NCBI GenBank assembly: GCA_009667805.1
Contig: CM019066.1
Span: 333,504,077-333,568,076 of the forward strand
Source of the DNA: Leptobrachium leishanense
Lineage: Eukaryota; Chordata; Amphibia; Anura; Megophryidae
Direction of reading: 5' to 3'
Length of the DNA stretch: 64,000 bases
Position numbers and translations under genes: made by a program. Below, piece by piece: positions 1 through 11,335 of the stretch. Within the stretch, counting starts at the first letter, position 1. Every line of letters starts with the position of its first letter. The notes under the pieces are model-generated. The model was not told where the DNA came from and searched no databases. It worked only from the letters and a program-made list of their open reading frames with translations.

Positions 1-846
1 CTCCAAGCCTGCACAGTATCCTGCTACTCCAAGCCTGCAGTGTCCTGCTACTCCAAGCCTGCACACTGTCCTGATACTCCAAGCTTGCACAGTGTCCTGC
101 TACTCCAAGCCTGCACAGTGTCCTGCAACTCCAAGCCTGCACAGTTTCCTGCTACTCCAAGCCTGCACAGCGTGCTAGTACTCCAAGCCTGCACAGTGTC
201 CTGCTACTCCAAGCCTGCACAGTGTCCTGCTACTCCAAGCCTGCACAGGGTCCTGATACTCCGAGCTTGCACAGTGTCCTGCTATTCCAAGCCTGCACAG
301 TGTCCTGCTACTCCAAGCTTGCACAGTGTCCTGCTACTCCAAGACTGCGCAGTGCCCTGCTACTCCAAGCCTGCACAGCGCGTTAGTACTCCACGCCTGC
401 ACAGCGTGCTAGTACTCCAAGTCTGCACAGTGTCCTGCTACTCCAAGCCTGCACAGTGTCCTGCTACTCCAAGCCTGCACAGTATCCTGCTATTCCAAGC
501 CTGTACAGCGCGTTAGTACTCCAAGCCTGCACAGCGTGCTAGTACTCCAAGCCTGCACAGTGTCCTGCTACTCCAAGCCTACAGAGTGTCCTGCTACTCC
601 AAGCCGACACAGTGTCCTGCTACTCCAATCCTGCACAGTATCCTGCTACTCCAAGCCTGCAGTGTCCTGCTACTCCAAGCCTGCACACTGTCCTGCAACT
701 TCAAGCCTGCACAGTTTCCTGCTACTCCAAGCCTGCACAGCGTGCTAGTACTCCAAGCCTGCACAGTGTCCTGCTACTCCAAGCCTGCACAGGATCCTGA
801 TACTCCAATCTTGCACAGTGTCCTGCAACTCCAGCTTGCACAGTAA
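1..846. repeat. 26-bp minisatellite array
   Basis: About 32 head-to-tail copies of a 26-bp unit of the type ctactccaagcctgcacagt plus gtcctg fill the start of the window and probably continue upstream. A second unit type, with cgtgctagta in place of gtcctgcta, recurs at spaced intervals, for example near 170, 410, 530 and 745, which suggests a higher-order structure. The unit has no stop codon in several frames and 26 is not a multiple of 3, so each frame cycles through the others with a 78-bp (26-codon) period and gives spurious open frames such as 40-516. I see no coding function. Confidence 0.95.
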
Positions 847-1687
847 AACACAAAGAAAATATTCCATATTGCCCATCAAAACAATATAATCGCACAAACA
901 ATTGTGTCAATACTCTACAAAGTGCAATAGTGCTTATTGTGCTTATTGTCCATAAGAGTAAACACTTATTAGTGCAACAATGCATAAGGCTGTGAATCCA
1001 ATTCTGTAAAAAGAAGTCCAATATAAAGGCAAATATTACTCATAGAGTCAACAAGGTCCTCCTTAATATGTTGATATTGGCTCCGTCGTCCTCAATGTCT
1101 CTCAAAAACAAGAAGAAGACACAATGGTGCAGATAGCTTTAACAGATGGACCCAATCCTCATATTAATGTGACAAACCTCTCACATTTATAAGAGCATTT
1201 ATAAGTGAATCCCGTCTCTGGGTGTGAATGCTTCCGGCCATATACAGAGTGACACAACCCTTCTTTAGTCAGCATTGGTCACTAGATGAATCACAAAGAA
1301 CCGGGAGACGGCGCTCCCATTGTACAATACCGTAAGGAAAATGAGAGAAAATGTATTTAAAAATACACTCACCGATTCAGGAGTCTTGTTGTCATAGGCT
1401 CAATAAGGGTAGCGTCAGGCACCCTTAAGCTAGATGCCCAAGACCTCTTTCCATCAGCAGTCTTCTGTTCCTAAATGCAGGGAGAGGGGGTGTAGAGGTA
1501 GGGAAGGGAATGATGATCCAGAAGTCGTAAACAAATTAACAACAGGCCCCCTCTGGGTGGATATCCAAGCACCTTCTGTCAGCAATCTTCCGATTGGGAA
1601 TGCAGAGTTGGTGTTGGAGATAGAAAAAGGAGAGAAAATGCCCAGTAATGGGTTTGGAGAAATCGAAAACTGTGGACACACAAATAC
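847..1687. other. Unassigned stretch, probably part of a retroelement
   Basis: No gene is recognisable. The stretch leads directly into a hammerhead-like motif and an A/T-rich tail with two AATAAA-like signals (about 1780-1790), the layout seen at other Penelope-like 3' ends in this window. Short open frames at 1434-1694 (+) and 1454-1681 (-) overlap each other and show no family motif, so I do not call them genes. Confidence 0.35.
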
Positions 1688-1740
1688 TGACTGAGGAAGG
1701 CTTGGTATAGCCGAAACGTGTTTCGGTAGATCGCGTGTCC
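1688..1740 (+). ncRNA. Hammerhead-like core, degenerate
   Basis: ctgagga at 1691-1697 fits the hammerhead CUGANGA box. It is followed by a short helix (ggct with agcc) and GAAAC at 1713-1717, which fits the GAAA box. The position expected for the cleavage triplet reads GUG, which does not fit NUH, so this copy is probably inactive. It lies upstream of an AATAAA-containing tail. Known family behaviour: hammerhead motifs occur in terminal repeats of Penelope-like elements. Assignment here is inference. Confidence 0.35.
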
Positions 1741-1949
1741 ATTTGCTTTTTTACTTTTATCAATCTCATTTATTTTGTTTAATAAATAAAATTCCTGATA
1801 CCCGCAGCAGCGCCACCGTGATTATTAACTTTTGGAGCCCATCAACTATCGGGCTTTGCACCGCGCTGCAGAGTGATCGTGTAGGAAGACTATAAACCAT
1901 TTGTTTCCAGTCTCACTCTGCTCCTGGCTCGAAGAAGCGACAGATCGGG

Positions 1950-2295
1950 CCACCCTTTTCGCCATGGGATGAGAGGTGAGATGGATGAGATGGGATTTAA
2001 TGGGGGGGGAATCTGAAGCATGTTAAATGATTTAGCATTTGCAGAATCATTTAACATCAGCTTTTAAGAGGTGATAAAAGTCTTAATTTTGCATCCCGAC
2101 GGTGATTTGTGCCGGCACTTTGTAATACCTCACTTATCGAGACGCTAAAAATAGATTGTGCTCCCCATGTTAGAATAGGAGACGCTTAAGTACAGTAATC
2201 TCACGCAAGCTGCAAGGTGCAAACTGATTTCACCCCAGTTTAGCGTCAAGATCGGAATATCGATGCCAGACGTTAAACTTACTAATGCTAGTATC
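1950..2295 (+). mobile_element. MITE-like repeat, family C (copy 1)
   Basis: This stretch shares long similarity with 48785-48937 plus 50631-50755 (same orientation), and more loosely with 4485-5035 and 16110-16620. Shared marks include a run ending atcgagacgctaaaaa, the phrase ccccatgttag, and aatatcgatgcca near the end. No coding capacity is seen. The repeat is defined here only by its recurrence in the window; the superfamily is unknown. The copy at 48785 shows an empty/filled site comparison with a hAT insertion. Confidence 0.6.
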
Positions 2296-2304
2296 AAATT
2301 TCTC

Positions 2305-4263
2305 TTTGGCAACTCCACCGGCGTGCCTTCCTTGGCCGACTGCCGTTATTGGCTGCAGGGGGCTGCCAGAGTTCAGGCAGTCCCGCTGCAGCCAATGACA
2401 GCAATCAGCTGCTGGCATGGGAGTGCAACATTCTGGACACACTGGTCCCCTGGCATCCTCCTTGTACCCCTTTAAGCCTGATTTACATAAACTATGCTGG
2501 TTCCTGGACTTTCCGTGAACAATTGATATCTCGCACTGGAACCTCCCCGGATTCTCTCAAGGACTAATGAACATTGTTTAAAAGGAGGCACCACCCTAAG
2601 GTGGGCCCTGGTTGAGTGCAGATGCTTATTTCTGGTTCCTTGCTTATCGCTTCATGATTCATAGACATTCCTGGTATACCCTCTGCTATAGGTCTGGACA
2701 TTATTTCCTCACATCTACGGTAGGGATGAGCCGAACACCCCCGTGTTCAGTTCGCATTCGAAATCGAACAATTTCAAAAGTTTGAGTTCGGACGCGAACA
2801 CGATCCGAACTCAATGCAAGTCAATGAGACTCGATCGTTCGATTTTTAGAGTGCCCTGCAAGAGGGCATATATGCAAGATATTTGCCATAAAAGGTGTAT
2901 GGGGGTCCGGGTAGTGCCCTGGGAGACAGGAAACAAGGAAAAAAAGTTTTAAAAAAAGATGTTTTTAAAGAAACAGTGATTTTTCCATGAAATAAAGATT
3001 AAGAATAAAAACGAAAAATTCCTTCAAATATCGTGCCTAGGAGGTCCCCATAACCTACCCGTGAAGTGGCGGATTTGTCGGATGTATAGAAACATTTAAA
3101 AAGAAAAAAAGGACATTTCAAATGACGGTAAATGTTTTTCCTTTAATCTATTCATAAACAACTGCTTGGGGCCAGCAGCCTGTATGAAAAGAGGAGACGT
3201 TTTAGGACATGCAAAACAAGTTTAGTGATTTTTTTTGGCTAAATTATGGTGAAACTTATGCAGGCTTTGGATGAAAGTAACAACAGGTGCATTAAAATTG
3301 GACCTTTGGTGCCAGCTACTGCCTTCACACCATAACCCCTCTGAGGTATTGTGGAAGAGTGCAGGGGTGGACCCTGCAGTCAAATAGTACAATGATCCGT
3401 CCTAGATCCCTCCCAGCTGAAAATGTAACGGTGTAACGGCCCTGTCCATGCTTGCTGGACCACGTGTCTAAAGTAATGTGCACCTTGCTGCTGACTTTCC
3501 CAGTGGAAAAGTGCATTGTGGTCCATTGTGGTGTATTGTGGGCGAACACGCAGCGAACACGCGGAAATGTTCGATATTCGCTGAACGGGCAATGTTCAAT
3601 TCGATCTCATGTTCGGATCAAACCGCCTGCCCATCCCTAATCTACGGTACCCTCCTTTGCTCCCTGTGCCCCCGCCTGTCATTGATCTTTTGTGTGCCAG
3701 ACCCCTTGCTTTGTATATGATGATCCTGTTTGCCTGTTTCCTCTATAGACTCCTGATTTTGTATTCTGACAATTCTATTGATTGCTCCTATTGTACCGTT
3801 GCCTGATATATATATGTGTTATTTATGTATTGTTTATTCAGAGTCTGCCCTTCCAGTGTTTATCAGGTTTCCCTCTGTGTTTGCAGCTTCTCTCATCCTT
3901 CTAGGTGTCCAGTTCTCCCTTACTCCCTCCACTCTCAGCCATCCCTCTATTGCTATACCTCTTCCTGTTGTTTTGGTTTAGATCTCCTTTGTTAGTATTT
4001 CTGGTTTAGTCATTTATGGTTACCATTGTGCTGTATTCTGGTTTGTTTATATTTTGTTAATGTTCTTTAGTTCAGGTCTGTCTGTGTATCCTGCTTTATA
4101 GAATAAAACCTGTTTTGTATCCTGTACCCTGTATTAGTATATTGTGTCTCTGTACCTTGTATGGGCATGTTTCACTGCACAGTAGGCTCACACCCAACCT
4201 TCCTGCACTCAAGGCTAGGCCCCAGCCGTGACAAGGAGGCACGCCAGTGGAGTTGCTGGAGAA
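2305..4263. other. Possible LTR-like or inverted-end element, interrupted by a hAT copy
   Basis: Near-matching inverted segments of about 28 bp lie at about 2309-2337 and 4232-4260 (ggcaactccaccggcgtgcc on one side, its complement with two or three changes on the other). Between them the sequence is non-coding, T/C-rich, and has AATAAA at about 4101 followed by a GT-rich stretch, as in the R-U5 part of an LTR. The hAT derivative 2721-3639 sits inside with a perfect target duplication, so it inserted later. I cannot decide between a solo LTR and a TIR element. Confidence 0.3.
2721..3639 (-). mobile_element. Non-autonomous hAT derivative (919 bp)
   Basis: The element starts tagggatgagccgaacaccc and ends in the inverted ccatcccta, and is flanked by a perfect 8-bp target duplication ATCTACGG (2713-2720 and 3640-3647). 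Its terminal regions match the long hAT copies at 38433-45469 and 55277-60936: repeated gttcgaactcgaac-type motifs on the left and the gtgcattgtggtccattgtg segment on the right. The transposase frames are missing, so this is an internally deleted derivative that depended on transposase from a long copy. The strand is given by alignment with the long copies. Confidence 0.9.
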
Positions 4264-4484
4264 CCCATGGGGCGTTCTATGCACACCTGGCGGCGATAAG
4301 AAGTTAATATATGTATTTAAGATGGCTATATAAAAGGTTAAACTTTGTGTGTTGTTTATTTTTGGTGAATGGGTTAAAGAGGATTGTGGTGGGAGGTTTT
4401 TTGGGGCGTGGCGGTCAGAAGGTCAAAGGTCACCAATGCGTGAAGTGTTAAGTGATGCGAACGCATGCCCCCCATATTACATCT

Positions 4485-5035
4485 CTAACGGGTTAAAAAA
4501 AAATCAGTTACCGCATCGGTGATTGCGCTAGCTTAAGCGTGCTTTCTGTATTTTGCGCTCCCTATACCTAACATGGGGGGGACGCAATCAGTATTTAGCA
4601 TTAGGATTACAAAGTCCTAACGCTATTTACCACACTGATGTGGTAACGGAAAATTTAATCACAGCTCGAAGCTGGTGCTAACTGATTCCACTTCTGCTAA
4701 ACCACCCCCCCAAAATCCGATACTCACCTCTCATCCTGCGGCGAGAAGGGTGGCCTGATCCGCTGCTTCTGGATGCCGGGAATAGAGAGAGACTGGGGAC
4801 AAATAATTCCTAGTCTGCCTCCGCAAATCACTACGCAGCCCTGCACGATCTCGCAAGAATGAGATCATGCAGGGCTCGCTGCCCGGAGGCACAACCCGAG
4901 GTGAAGCTCGCTGCGGTGCAGAAGCGCTACTGCGAGTACCATAAAGGGTTGTGCTGCGCTACGGGGCAGGCTGCTGAATTAATGCCTGCCCTCTAATATG
5001 GTGGTAAATCAGGGCTGCAGTTTTAACGCCATTAA
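4485..5035 (-). mobile_element. MITE-like repeat, family C (copy 2)
   Basis: This shares blocks with 16110-16620 in the opposite orientation: ggtgattgcgc near one end, a central poly-C/G tract followed by a cgatactcacctc-type block, and a guanine-rich section near 4850-4930 with a gatctcgcaagaatgagatc inverted repeat. No reading frame of interest. The ends are approximate. Confidence 0.5.
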
Positions 5036-5159
5036 TGTAATATGGCTATAATGGCTCTGACAAGTTTACAACAGCTCTGGTTAACTTAGCACCAACGTGT
5101 AATATTGCCTGAAGTCGGGTATATAGTGCTGCCTGCATCTAGATAATATGTATGTGTAT

Positions 5160-5327
5160 ATATATATATATATAGAACAAACCAGAAGGCGAGCACAACA
5201 AGTGTCACATTCAAAGAGAACAGCAACAGCAGCTTAGTTTTTCTTGAGATGCACCCACACCGAATGCTTAGTTAAGGTTGAGTGCTGCCCTCCCCATGTA
5301 TTTTGTATATATATATATATATCATAT
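5160..5327 (+). mobile_element. Short Penelope-type tail fragment between (TA)n tracts
   Basis: A (TA)n tract at 5157-5174 and another at 5308-5321 enclose a 130-bp segment. Its phrases cttgagatgcaccc and aaggttgagtgctgcc recur at 29035-29090 and 29535-29580, and inverted at 26680-26720. The fragment has no coding sequence. The (TA)n borders match the other members of this repeat group in the window. Confidence 0.55.
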
Positions 5328-5511
5328 AGACTTGCGCTAAGTTCAGACTCAGTTTATTCCCTTCTTTTGGATCAACTGCAGTAGGCGTTGTGTGATAGGC
5401 TGAACTCAATGGACGTACGTCTTTTTTTGGCCTATGTAACTGTGTAAGATATCTCTATAGGTCACTGTTCTTCTCTTCCAGAACTCTGTTATAAATAGAT
5501 AATAAAACATA

Positions 5512-6468
5512 CAGGGTTATCCAAAGAGATCCGAATTGCTTGAGAAAGGTAACCAAACGCTGAAAATCAGCGTTCGGTTACCTTTCCTGGCCATTCGGCT
5601 ATCCAGAGAGCAGGCAATTCGCCAAATCCTGCCTGCACATACGGTGCCTGTTCTTGCCTACACATACGGCACAATTCTTGCCTGCACATACGGTGCCTGT
5701 TCGGTGCCTGTTCGAGGGCAGAGAAATCCCCATGAAAAGCACTGCTTCGGCTATTCAGAGAACACAAACCATCAGTGAAAGGTTCCCCTAATGCCCTGTC
5801 ATTCAGTGGTTTAATTCGGCAAGTTAATTCAGGAGAATCCCATAGGCTTCAATGTTAAAAATATTCCCGTTTTAATTCAATATCTAATAAACCGTTCATT
5901 CTAAAATTCTGCAGTAAAAAGTCTCTTTATTTATAGATTTTTTTTAGGATACTTTAAGCATTTTTCTGAATTTTTTTTAAAAGTCCGATTTTTTTTTTAT
6001 TTCTTTTTAAGTTTACTTATTTTTTCTGTAACAGCCCTCTTTATTATCATTCCCTGGACCTCCTGTGTAAATTTCAGACATTTTCACTCAGTAGTTTCTT
6101 TGCAAACAGCGTTTCATTTTCACAGATTCACACAAACTATTTTGCTAATTTATTCACCTCCCTCGTCTGCGGTCTCAGCTGCTTCGGCTGCTTCGGCTGT
6201 GTGTGATCGGCTCCTGCTCGGGCTTTTTCCGTGGTTTTCGTCAGGTTGATCCAGATGTTTTTGCGGGTTTTCGGCGTGCATTCGCTGGGTTTTGCGGTTA
6301 GTTTTCGTTGGGTTTGCGGCAGCTTTTCCCTGCAATTCGGGGACCCTGTGGTGTTTGCTGAATTCACCGCAGGGTCACCGAAATGGGATCGGCAAAAGGA
6401 ACCGAATTGAAGAGAACGAAAAGTCACCGAATGTGCGGTGACTTTTCGAATCTCTTTGGATAACCCTG
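5512..6468. mobile_element. MITE, family D (copy 1, 957 bp)
   Basis: The ends are a perfect 19-bp inverted pair starting cagggttatccaaagagat. Inside are a hairpin near 5560-5590, a direct repeat of cacatacggtgcctgttc near 5636-5710, T-rich tracts at 5936-6010, and a GC-rich section at 6160-6360. Three-base flanks ATA and ATT do not match exactly, so the superfamily (PIF/Harbinger or hAT) is undecided. Short open frames inside show no transposase motif. Confidence 0.85.
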
Positions 6469-7141
6469 ATTGTGTAGAAACACAAAATAGAGATTTAAAA
6501 GCAAATAATTAATTCGGTTTCTATGAATGGTAAACCAGAATATCATAAGTCTCAGTAAAACACGTCAGCGCTCTGCCGTGTTTCCTCCTCTCATTAGGAC
6601 TTCCTTAGGGAAAGTAGGTGTGTAAGGAGTGAAAACAAATGTAAATGTCACATATTGTTTATAGTATATATGGACTATGGAACCGGGAGAAGGAATTTGT
6701 ATTTTATGAAAAGCCGCACCTAACTTTGGCACTTAAGATGCCTGCAAGCCTTATTTCCTATGTTACTTTATTAACATTATTCTACTTCTAGCAGTCCTCA
6801 CCCCGTGTGTCTTACTCCTATATCCATCTAGATTGTAAGTTCCCACGGGAATAGGGTCTTCCATCCCTCCTGTATTTGTCTAGCTATTGTCCTAAGTATA
6901 CTTATTTACAGTGCTGTGGAATGTGTTGGTGCTTAAAAAAAAATAAAAAAAAATATATTAATAATATTATATTAAAAATAATAATAATAATATGCATTTG
7001 GTGGCACCGATCTCCTCTTTAATTACATTCCCTTGCGTGTCATTGAAATCACTGTAGATACTCTGTAAGGTGCTGTCATCATCGATAGCTGATAATGATA
7101 AAGGAGCAGGAGTTACTTATAAAAATAATAAGTACGTTTAT
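6469..7141. repeat. Unassigned stretch with an L2-like 3' end and simple repeat
   Basis: 6775-6945 resembles the L2 LINE 3' end seen elsewhere in the window (agattgtaagttcccacggg, then a gtgctgtggaatgtgttggt-type segment), followed by A-rich and ATA/ATT simple repeats at 6932-6990. The remainder (6469-6774 and 6990-7141) holds no gene or repeat that I can name. Confidence 0.45.
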
Positions 7142-8229
7142 GGTCTATTCACTAAAAGGTGAAATTCTGGAGAATTTTTGGAGAAGTGAAAATTCTAGCA
7201 GGGTTATTCAAAGAGATCCAAATTGGGGCCGAAAGGTAACGGAACAGTGAAATTCAGCGTACGGTTACCTTTCCTGGCCATTCGGTTATTCAGAGAGCAG
7301 GCAGTTTGCCAAATCTTGGCGAATTGCCTGCACATATGGTGCCTGTTCGGTGCCTGTTCGAGGGCAGTGAATCCCCATAAAGAAGCAATGCTTGGTCTAT
7401 TCAGAGAACACAAACCAGCAGTGACAAGTTGCCGAATTGCCCTGCTATTCGGTGGTTTCATTCAACAGGTTTATTCAGGAGAATCCCATAGGCTTCAATG
7501 TTAAAAAATATTCCTGTTTTAATTCAATATCTAATAAACTGTTCATTATAATATTCTGCAGTAAAAAGTCTCTTTATCTTTAGATTTTTCAGGATCTTTT
7601 AGGCATTTGTCTGGATTTTTTGGCGAATTTTTTTTCTGTTTGTTTTTTTAAATCGTTTTTTCTTTTTTCTTTAACAGCCCTTTTTATTATCATTCATTGG
7701 ATTTTATGTGTAAATTCCAGACATTTTCGTTCTGTAGATTCTTTGCAAACAGCATTTCACTTTTCAAACATTCAAGCGTACTGTTTTTTTTCTTCTCTCC
7801 ATTCGTCTGCGGTGTCGGGTTTTTCCAGCGGCTGCTCTGCACTGTGATCGGCGGCTGCTCGAGTTTCTCCGGCGTTTTTGGCAGGTTAATCCAGATGTTT
7901 TTGCAGGTTTCGGTGTGAAATAGCCGGGTTTTGCGGTGAGTGTTCGTCGGGTTTGCGGCAGCATTTCCCTGTATTACGGCGGCCCTGTGGTGCTTGCTGA
8001 ATACACCGCAGGGTCACCGAAATGGGATCGCCAAATCGCACCTAATTGAAGAGAATGAAAAGTCACCGAACGTGCGGTGACTTTTCGATTCTCTTTGAAT
8101 AACCCTGATAGTCAAAATAGCCAAACCAGAAAAATTCTCCCATTTATCTCACTTTCCAAATCAGCTATTTTGACCTAGAATTTTCACTTCTCAAAGTTTT
8201 CCAGAGTTTCACCTTTTAGTGAATAGACC
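7142..8229. mobile_element. MITE with ggtctattcac ends, hosting a second MITE
   Basis: Inverted ends of about 27 bp begin ggtctattcactaaaaggtg on the left and read as its complement at 8203-8229. The unique internal part is small: about 57 bp on the left and 120 bp on the right. The rest is family D copy 2, inserted later. No coding sequence. The target duplication cannot be fixed. Confidence 0.8.
7199..8107. mobile_element. MITE, family D (copy 2, nested, 909 bp)
   Basis: Inverted ends starting cagggttattcaaagagat match copy 1 (5512-6468), and the internal order is the same: ggttacctttcctggccatt, cctgttcgagggcag, cccataggcttcaatgtt, a T-rich tract, then a GC-rich section. It lies inside the ggtctattcac element, so family D moved after that element settled. 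No transposase. Confidence 0.85.
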
Positions 8230-9178
8230 TGTTTGTGTAATATGCAGGAGCACCTCCATCACCAAGATTTATTGGTGTAGAATACGGGGTATTTAAGGTT
8301 GCAAGCGCAGACTGAACAAAAACCCTGTAGTGTGTCTAGATCAATCACCCCACCTTTCATTCTCTGACATCATGCATGCACCAACCTATTCCGCAGTGAC
8401 ATAAAAAAATAAGTGAGAATCCTGCTCAAACAGACAATCTAGGAGGAATGGGGGGAAGACGCAACAAATGAGGGTTATTGAACAAGCTCATGTAGGTGGG
8501 GCTAGGAATTCACAATGCACAGGTGTGATATATGTATGCAGTAAAAGAGGACAACCCAAACATGAAGTCAGGTACAAAGCAAAGGTCAAGGCAGGCGGCA
8601 AAGGACCAGGAATGAGAAGGCACGGAAGAGGAGTGGTACTCAGGAACCATAGCTAAAAATACTATACACAGAGAATAAAAGAAACAACACTGAAACGAGG
8701 ACTAAGAGCAACGTGTAGCTCTGTATAGGTGAGTGAACTGTACACGTCCCCAACCATGATGACTTCTCCAATCCTTGTTAGAGGGACCTCCCACATCCCA
8801 AACCTAATAAAGGGAACTTTAACACACCCCTTCCACCATGCCATCGTGACACATCTCTAGCTGGCCCAGCAGTAGGCTGCACACCATGACAAGATTGATC
8901 TGCCGAGGGCTGTCATGGACTGAGTCGATCAGTTGTGGGAGCTGAAGGTCCTCAGGCCAGGCGTTGTGGGAGACATTCACTTAAAAAGTTGTGCAGGATC
9001 CAGAAAAGCACCCAATGCCAGTAGAGTGCTACGTGGAAGAGCCAGAAGGACATCTACCCAAGTGGCCGATCAAGAGAGCCTGGGCACTTTGACTTGCATG
9101 TGCGCTACCTGCAATATGCTGGTGAACATAACAAAAATGGTCGCCCGGCAATGACAGGCTTTTACTGTCGCCGGCATA
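8230..9178. other. Stretch without recognised features
   Basis: No open frame above 75 codons with family motifs, no inverted-end element and no simple repeat was found. The small frames at 8468-8656 and 8933-9154 have no supporting motif or neighbouring splice context that I can defend. Confidence 0.5.
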
Positions 9179-9639
9179 TTAACCCCTTAGTGACCGGGCG
9201 CTGTTTGTGTTTAGCTCACATTTTCCTCTTACTCGTTTATGCAACACACACATATTATATATAGTTTTTCCCACCATTTAATGGACCATCTAAAGATACA
9301 ATTATTTCCATCGTATCGTATAATTTAATATAAAATAAATTATGAAATGTGATGAAAAAAATTGAAAAAACACACTTTTTTGAAATTTAATCCCCAAAAT
9401 CTACAACTGCCAAAAAAGACCCCGGCTAAATAGTTTCAAAATTTTATCCTGAGAATAGAAATACCACATTTTTACATGTTTTTGCTTTTTAACCTCTTCA
9501 CTGCTGAGCCATTTCACCTCTGTGCACTGAGCTCATTTTGACCGTTTTATGCTCATAATTTTTAGATGCAAGCTTAAGTCCTATTTAAATAAACCACCCA
9601 GACAATTTAAAAAATATATATATTTTTTTTTATTATTAT

Positions 9640-11335
9640 TTTTTTTTTTATTTGAATAAAGATCACTTAAACATCAACAGTAGGCCACGCAGGACCAAAA
9701 GAAAGTCTTCGATAACAATAAATCTCGGCTTACAAAATAAACAGTAAATGGTCATCTGTTATAAATATATTCCAAGCAAAGGTCTTCTGCGGTGAGCGCA
9801 TTGAAATATAAAGTCATCATGAAAAATTATAAGCATCCCCTAATAGGGGGGTCTCTTCTATAGATAAACGGCCATAAATGAAAAACGAAAAAGCAGAAAT
9901 CGGCGGAACACATCAAGTAGACTGACAGTCAGCTAAACACATCAAATACACTAAAACAGGGGAAGGGAGGAGGGAAAAGAAAAAAAAATATATATATATA
10001 TATATTTATATCGGCAAATGACCAAAAATGTGCCGTCCCTGGCACATTCCCGTTAGTCCAAGGACAGTGGGAGACCGAGGGAGACAAATGGCACCAGGCC
10101 TGCGTCCTTGGGGGCCATACCGGGCACCATGCCTCGGTGGTACACCAAGAGAACCCGCATATGCCAAAACAGAGGGGGAAGAAAAAAAAAAACAAACATC
10201 AGCGGGATAAAAGTAAAAAAGAAAGAAAAAATAACTGGGGAATCACTTCAGTGCATAGGCCATAGTTCTCAGCCTGCGTCGACAAACGGTAGGGGACATT
10301 GGACAGGTAACGTATCACCCATTAAGCCGGAGCATCCAGTCGCCAGTAGCCTGCAGCCACGGAAGAGGTCGTCAGATCCCAGCAAGGCCCGAGCGGCACC
10401 ACAAACTCCATCGCCGAAGTCAATGCAGGGGAACAAGAACAGTAAGACGATCAGGCGCCCCTCTGTACCGCCAGAGCCATCATCTGTATCTTGGGCTAAG
10501 GCCGCTGGCCCCTCTCCTTCCGCAACGCAGGGTCGAGGCCCCCGTAGCTCCATCGATCGGCCAACGAACCCGGGTATCCCATCTACCACCGCTGGGTCAG
10601 CCAGAGCCTCCGACTCTCGGGGCACACAGGGAAGCAACACCCCTCTATCCTGCGGGTGTAAGAGCAGGCTCGGGATCTCAGATTCAAGCGCCTCAACCGG
10701 GACGCCTTTCTCGCTGCGGTCCTCTGTAGCATCAGGGGAGCAGGCCTCACCAGAGTGTCGTTCCAGGGCAATCCCGATCTCCTCCGTTTCCGGTGACCTC
10801 ACCTCTCTGCCGTCTTGTAGTGCCGACATCACCTGGCGCCAGACACCCTTAGTAAGCAGGCCATCTGAGTCCACACACTCTAATAGCCGCAGACAGGCCT
10901 CCAGGCCCGAGACAAAGGCATCAACCCCTCTAGTTGGAGGAGGAAATCCACCCCGCTGGTCTGCAGCAGGTCCACCTGGTACAGTCTCTGCTCCAGTCCG
11001 TGCAGTGGCAGGGAAACGGGGGCCCTCCATCACCGCCGCCCTCCGCCCGGATCCAGCTTCAGATAAGGCACCACGAGGAGACATCCGAACTCACAAAATG
11101 GCTGACAGCAGCACCTCCGTGCAGAAAAATGGCCCACAAATGCGTGTCTCTGGTCCGGTGGGGGGGAACGAAGCAGGCACCGGACAGCTCTCACCTGATG
11201 GCCAGCCACTTGGGGATCTCTGGGGCAGAAACTCAGCGGTAAAGGACTCAATAAACCCCAAAATCAGGCAGGTTAGAGCAGAGCTCTAAGAAGATGCGGC
11301 TTTCCCCATCAGCAGCCGGCCACGCCCCCCCTTTA
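9640..11335 (-). mobile_element. GC-rich poly(A)-ended retroposon, possibly L1-derived
   Basis: Read on the minus strand, the insert starts with a G-run (ggggggcgtggccggctgct), is GC-rich for about 1 kb, then turns T-rich and ends with an AATAAA-like signal and a poly(A) tract (plus-strand T-run at about 9629-9650). It interrupts the TTAA element, whose two halves align with uninterrupted copies at 41365-42566. A G-rich start and poly(A) end are usual for L1-type elements or for a retroposed transcript. No reverse transcriptase is present, so it is non-autonomous or internally deleted. Exact borders are blurred by A/T-rich flanks. Confidence 0.6.
10269..11084 (-). other. Open frame of 271 codons inside the retroposon
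   Basis: This is the sense-strand open frame of the retroposon, judged by its G-rich start and poly(A) end. The product would be acidic and glycine/alanine-rich with no conserved domain that I recognise; it has a possible amphipathic stretch (GLEACLRLLECVDSDGLLTK) around residues 60-79. The opposite strand is open for 393 codons over much the same DNA (10108-11289), which is a common result of high GC content. I do not assign a function. It could be a remnant of an ORF1-like protein or non-coding leader. Evidence that it is translated is absent. Confidence 0.25.

Noticed and set aside
40..846. Open frames of up to 158 codons
   Set aside because: They are translations of the 26-bp minisatellite; every frame gives the same 26-residue cycle.
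10108..11289. 393-codon plus-strand open frame
   Set aside because: It is antisense to the retroposon as judged by the poly(A) end, and the DNA is GC-rich, which opens frames by chance. No motif.
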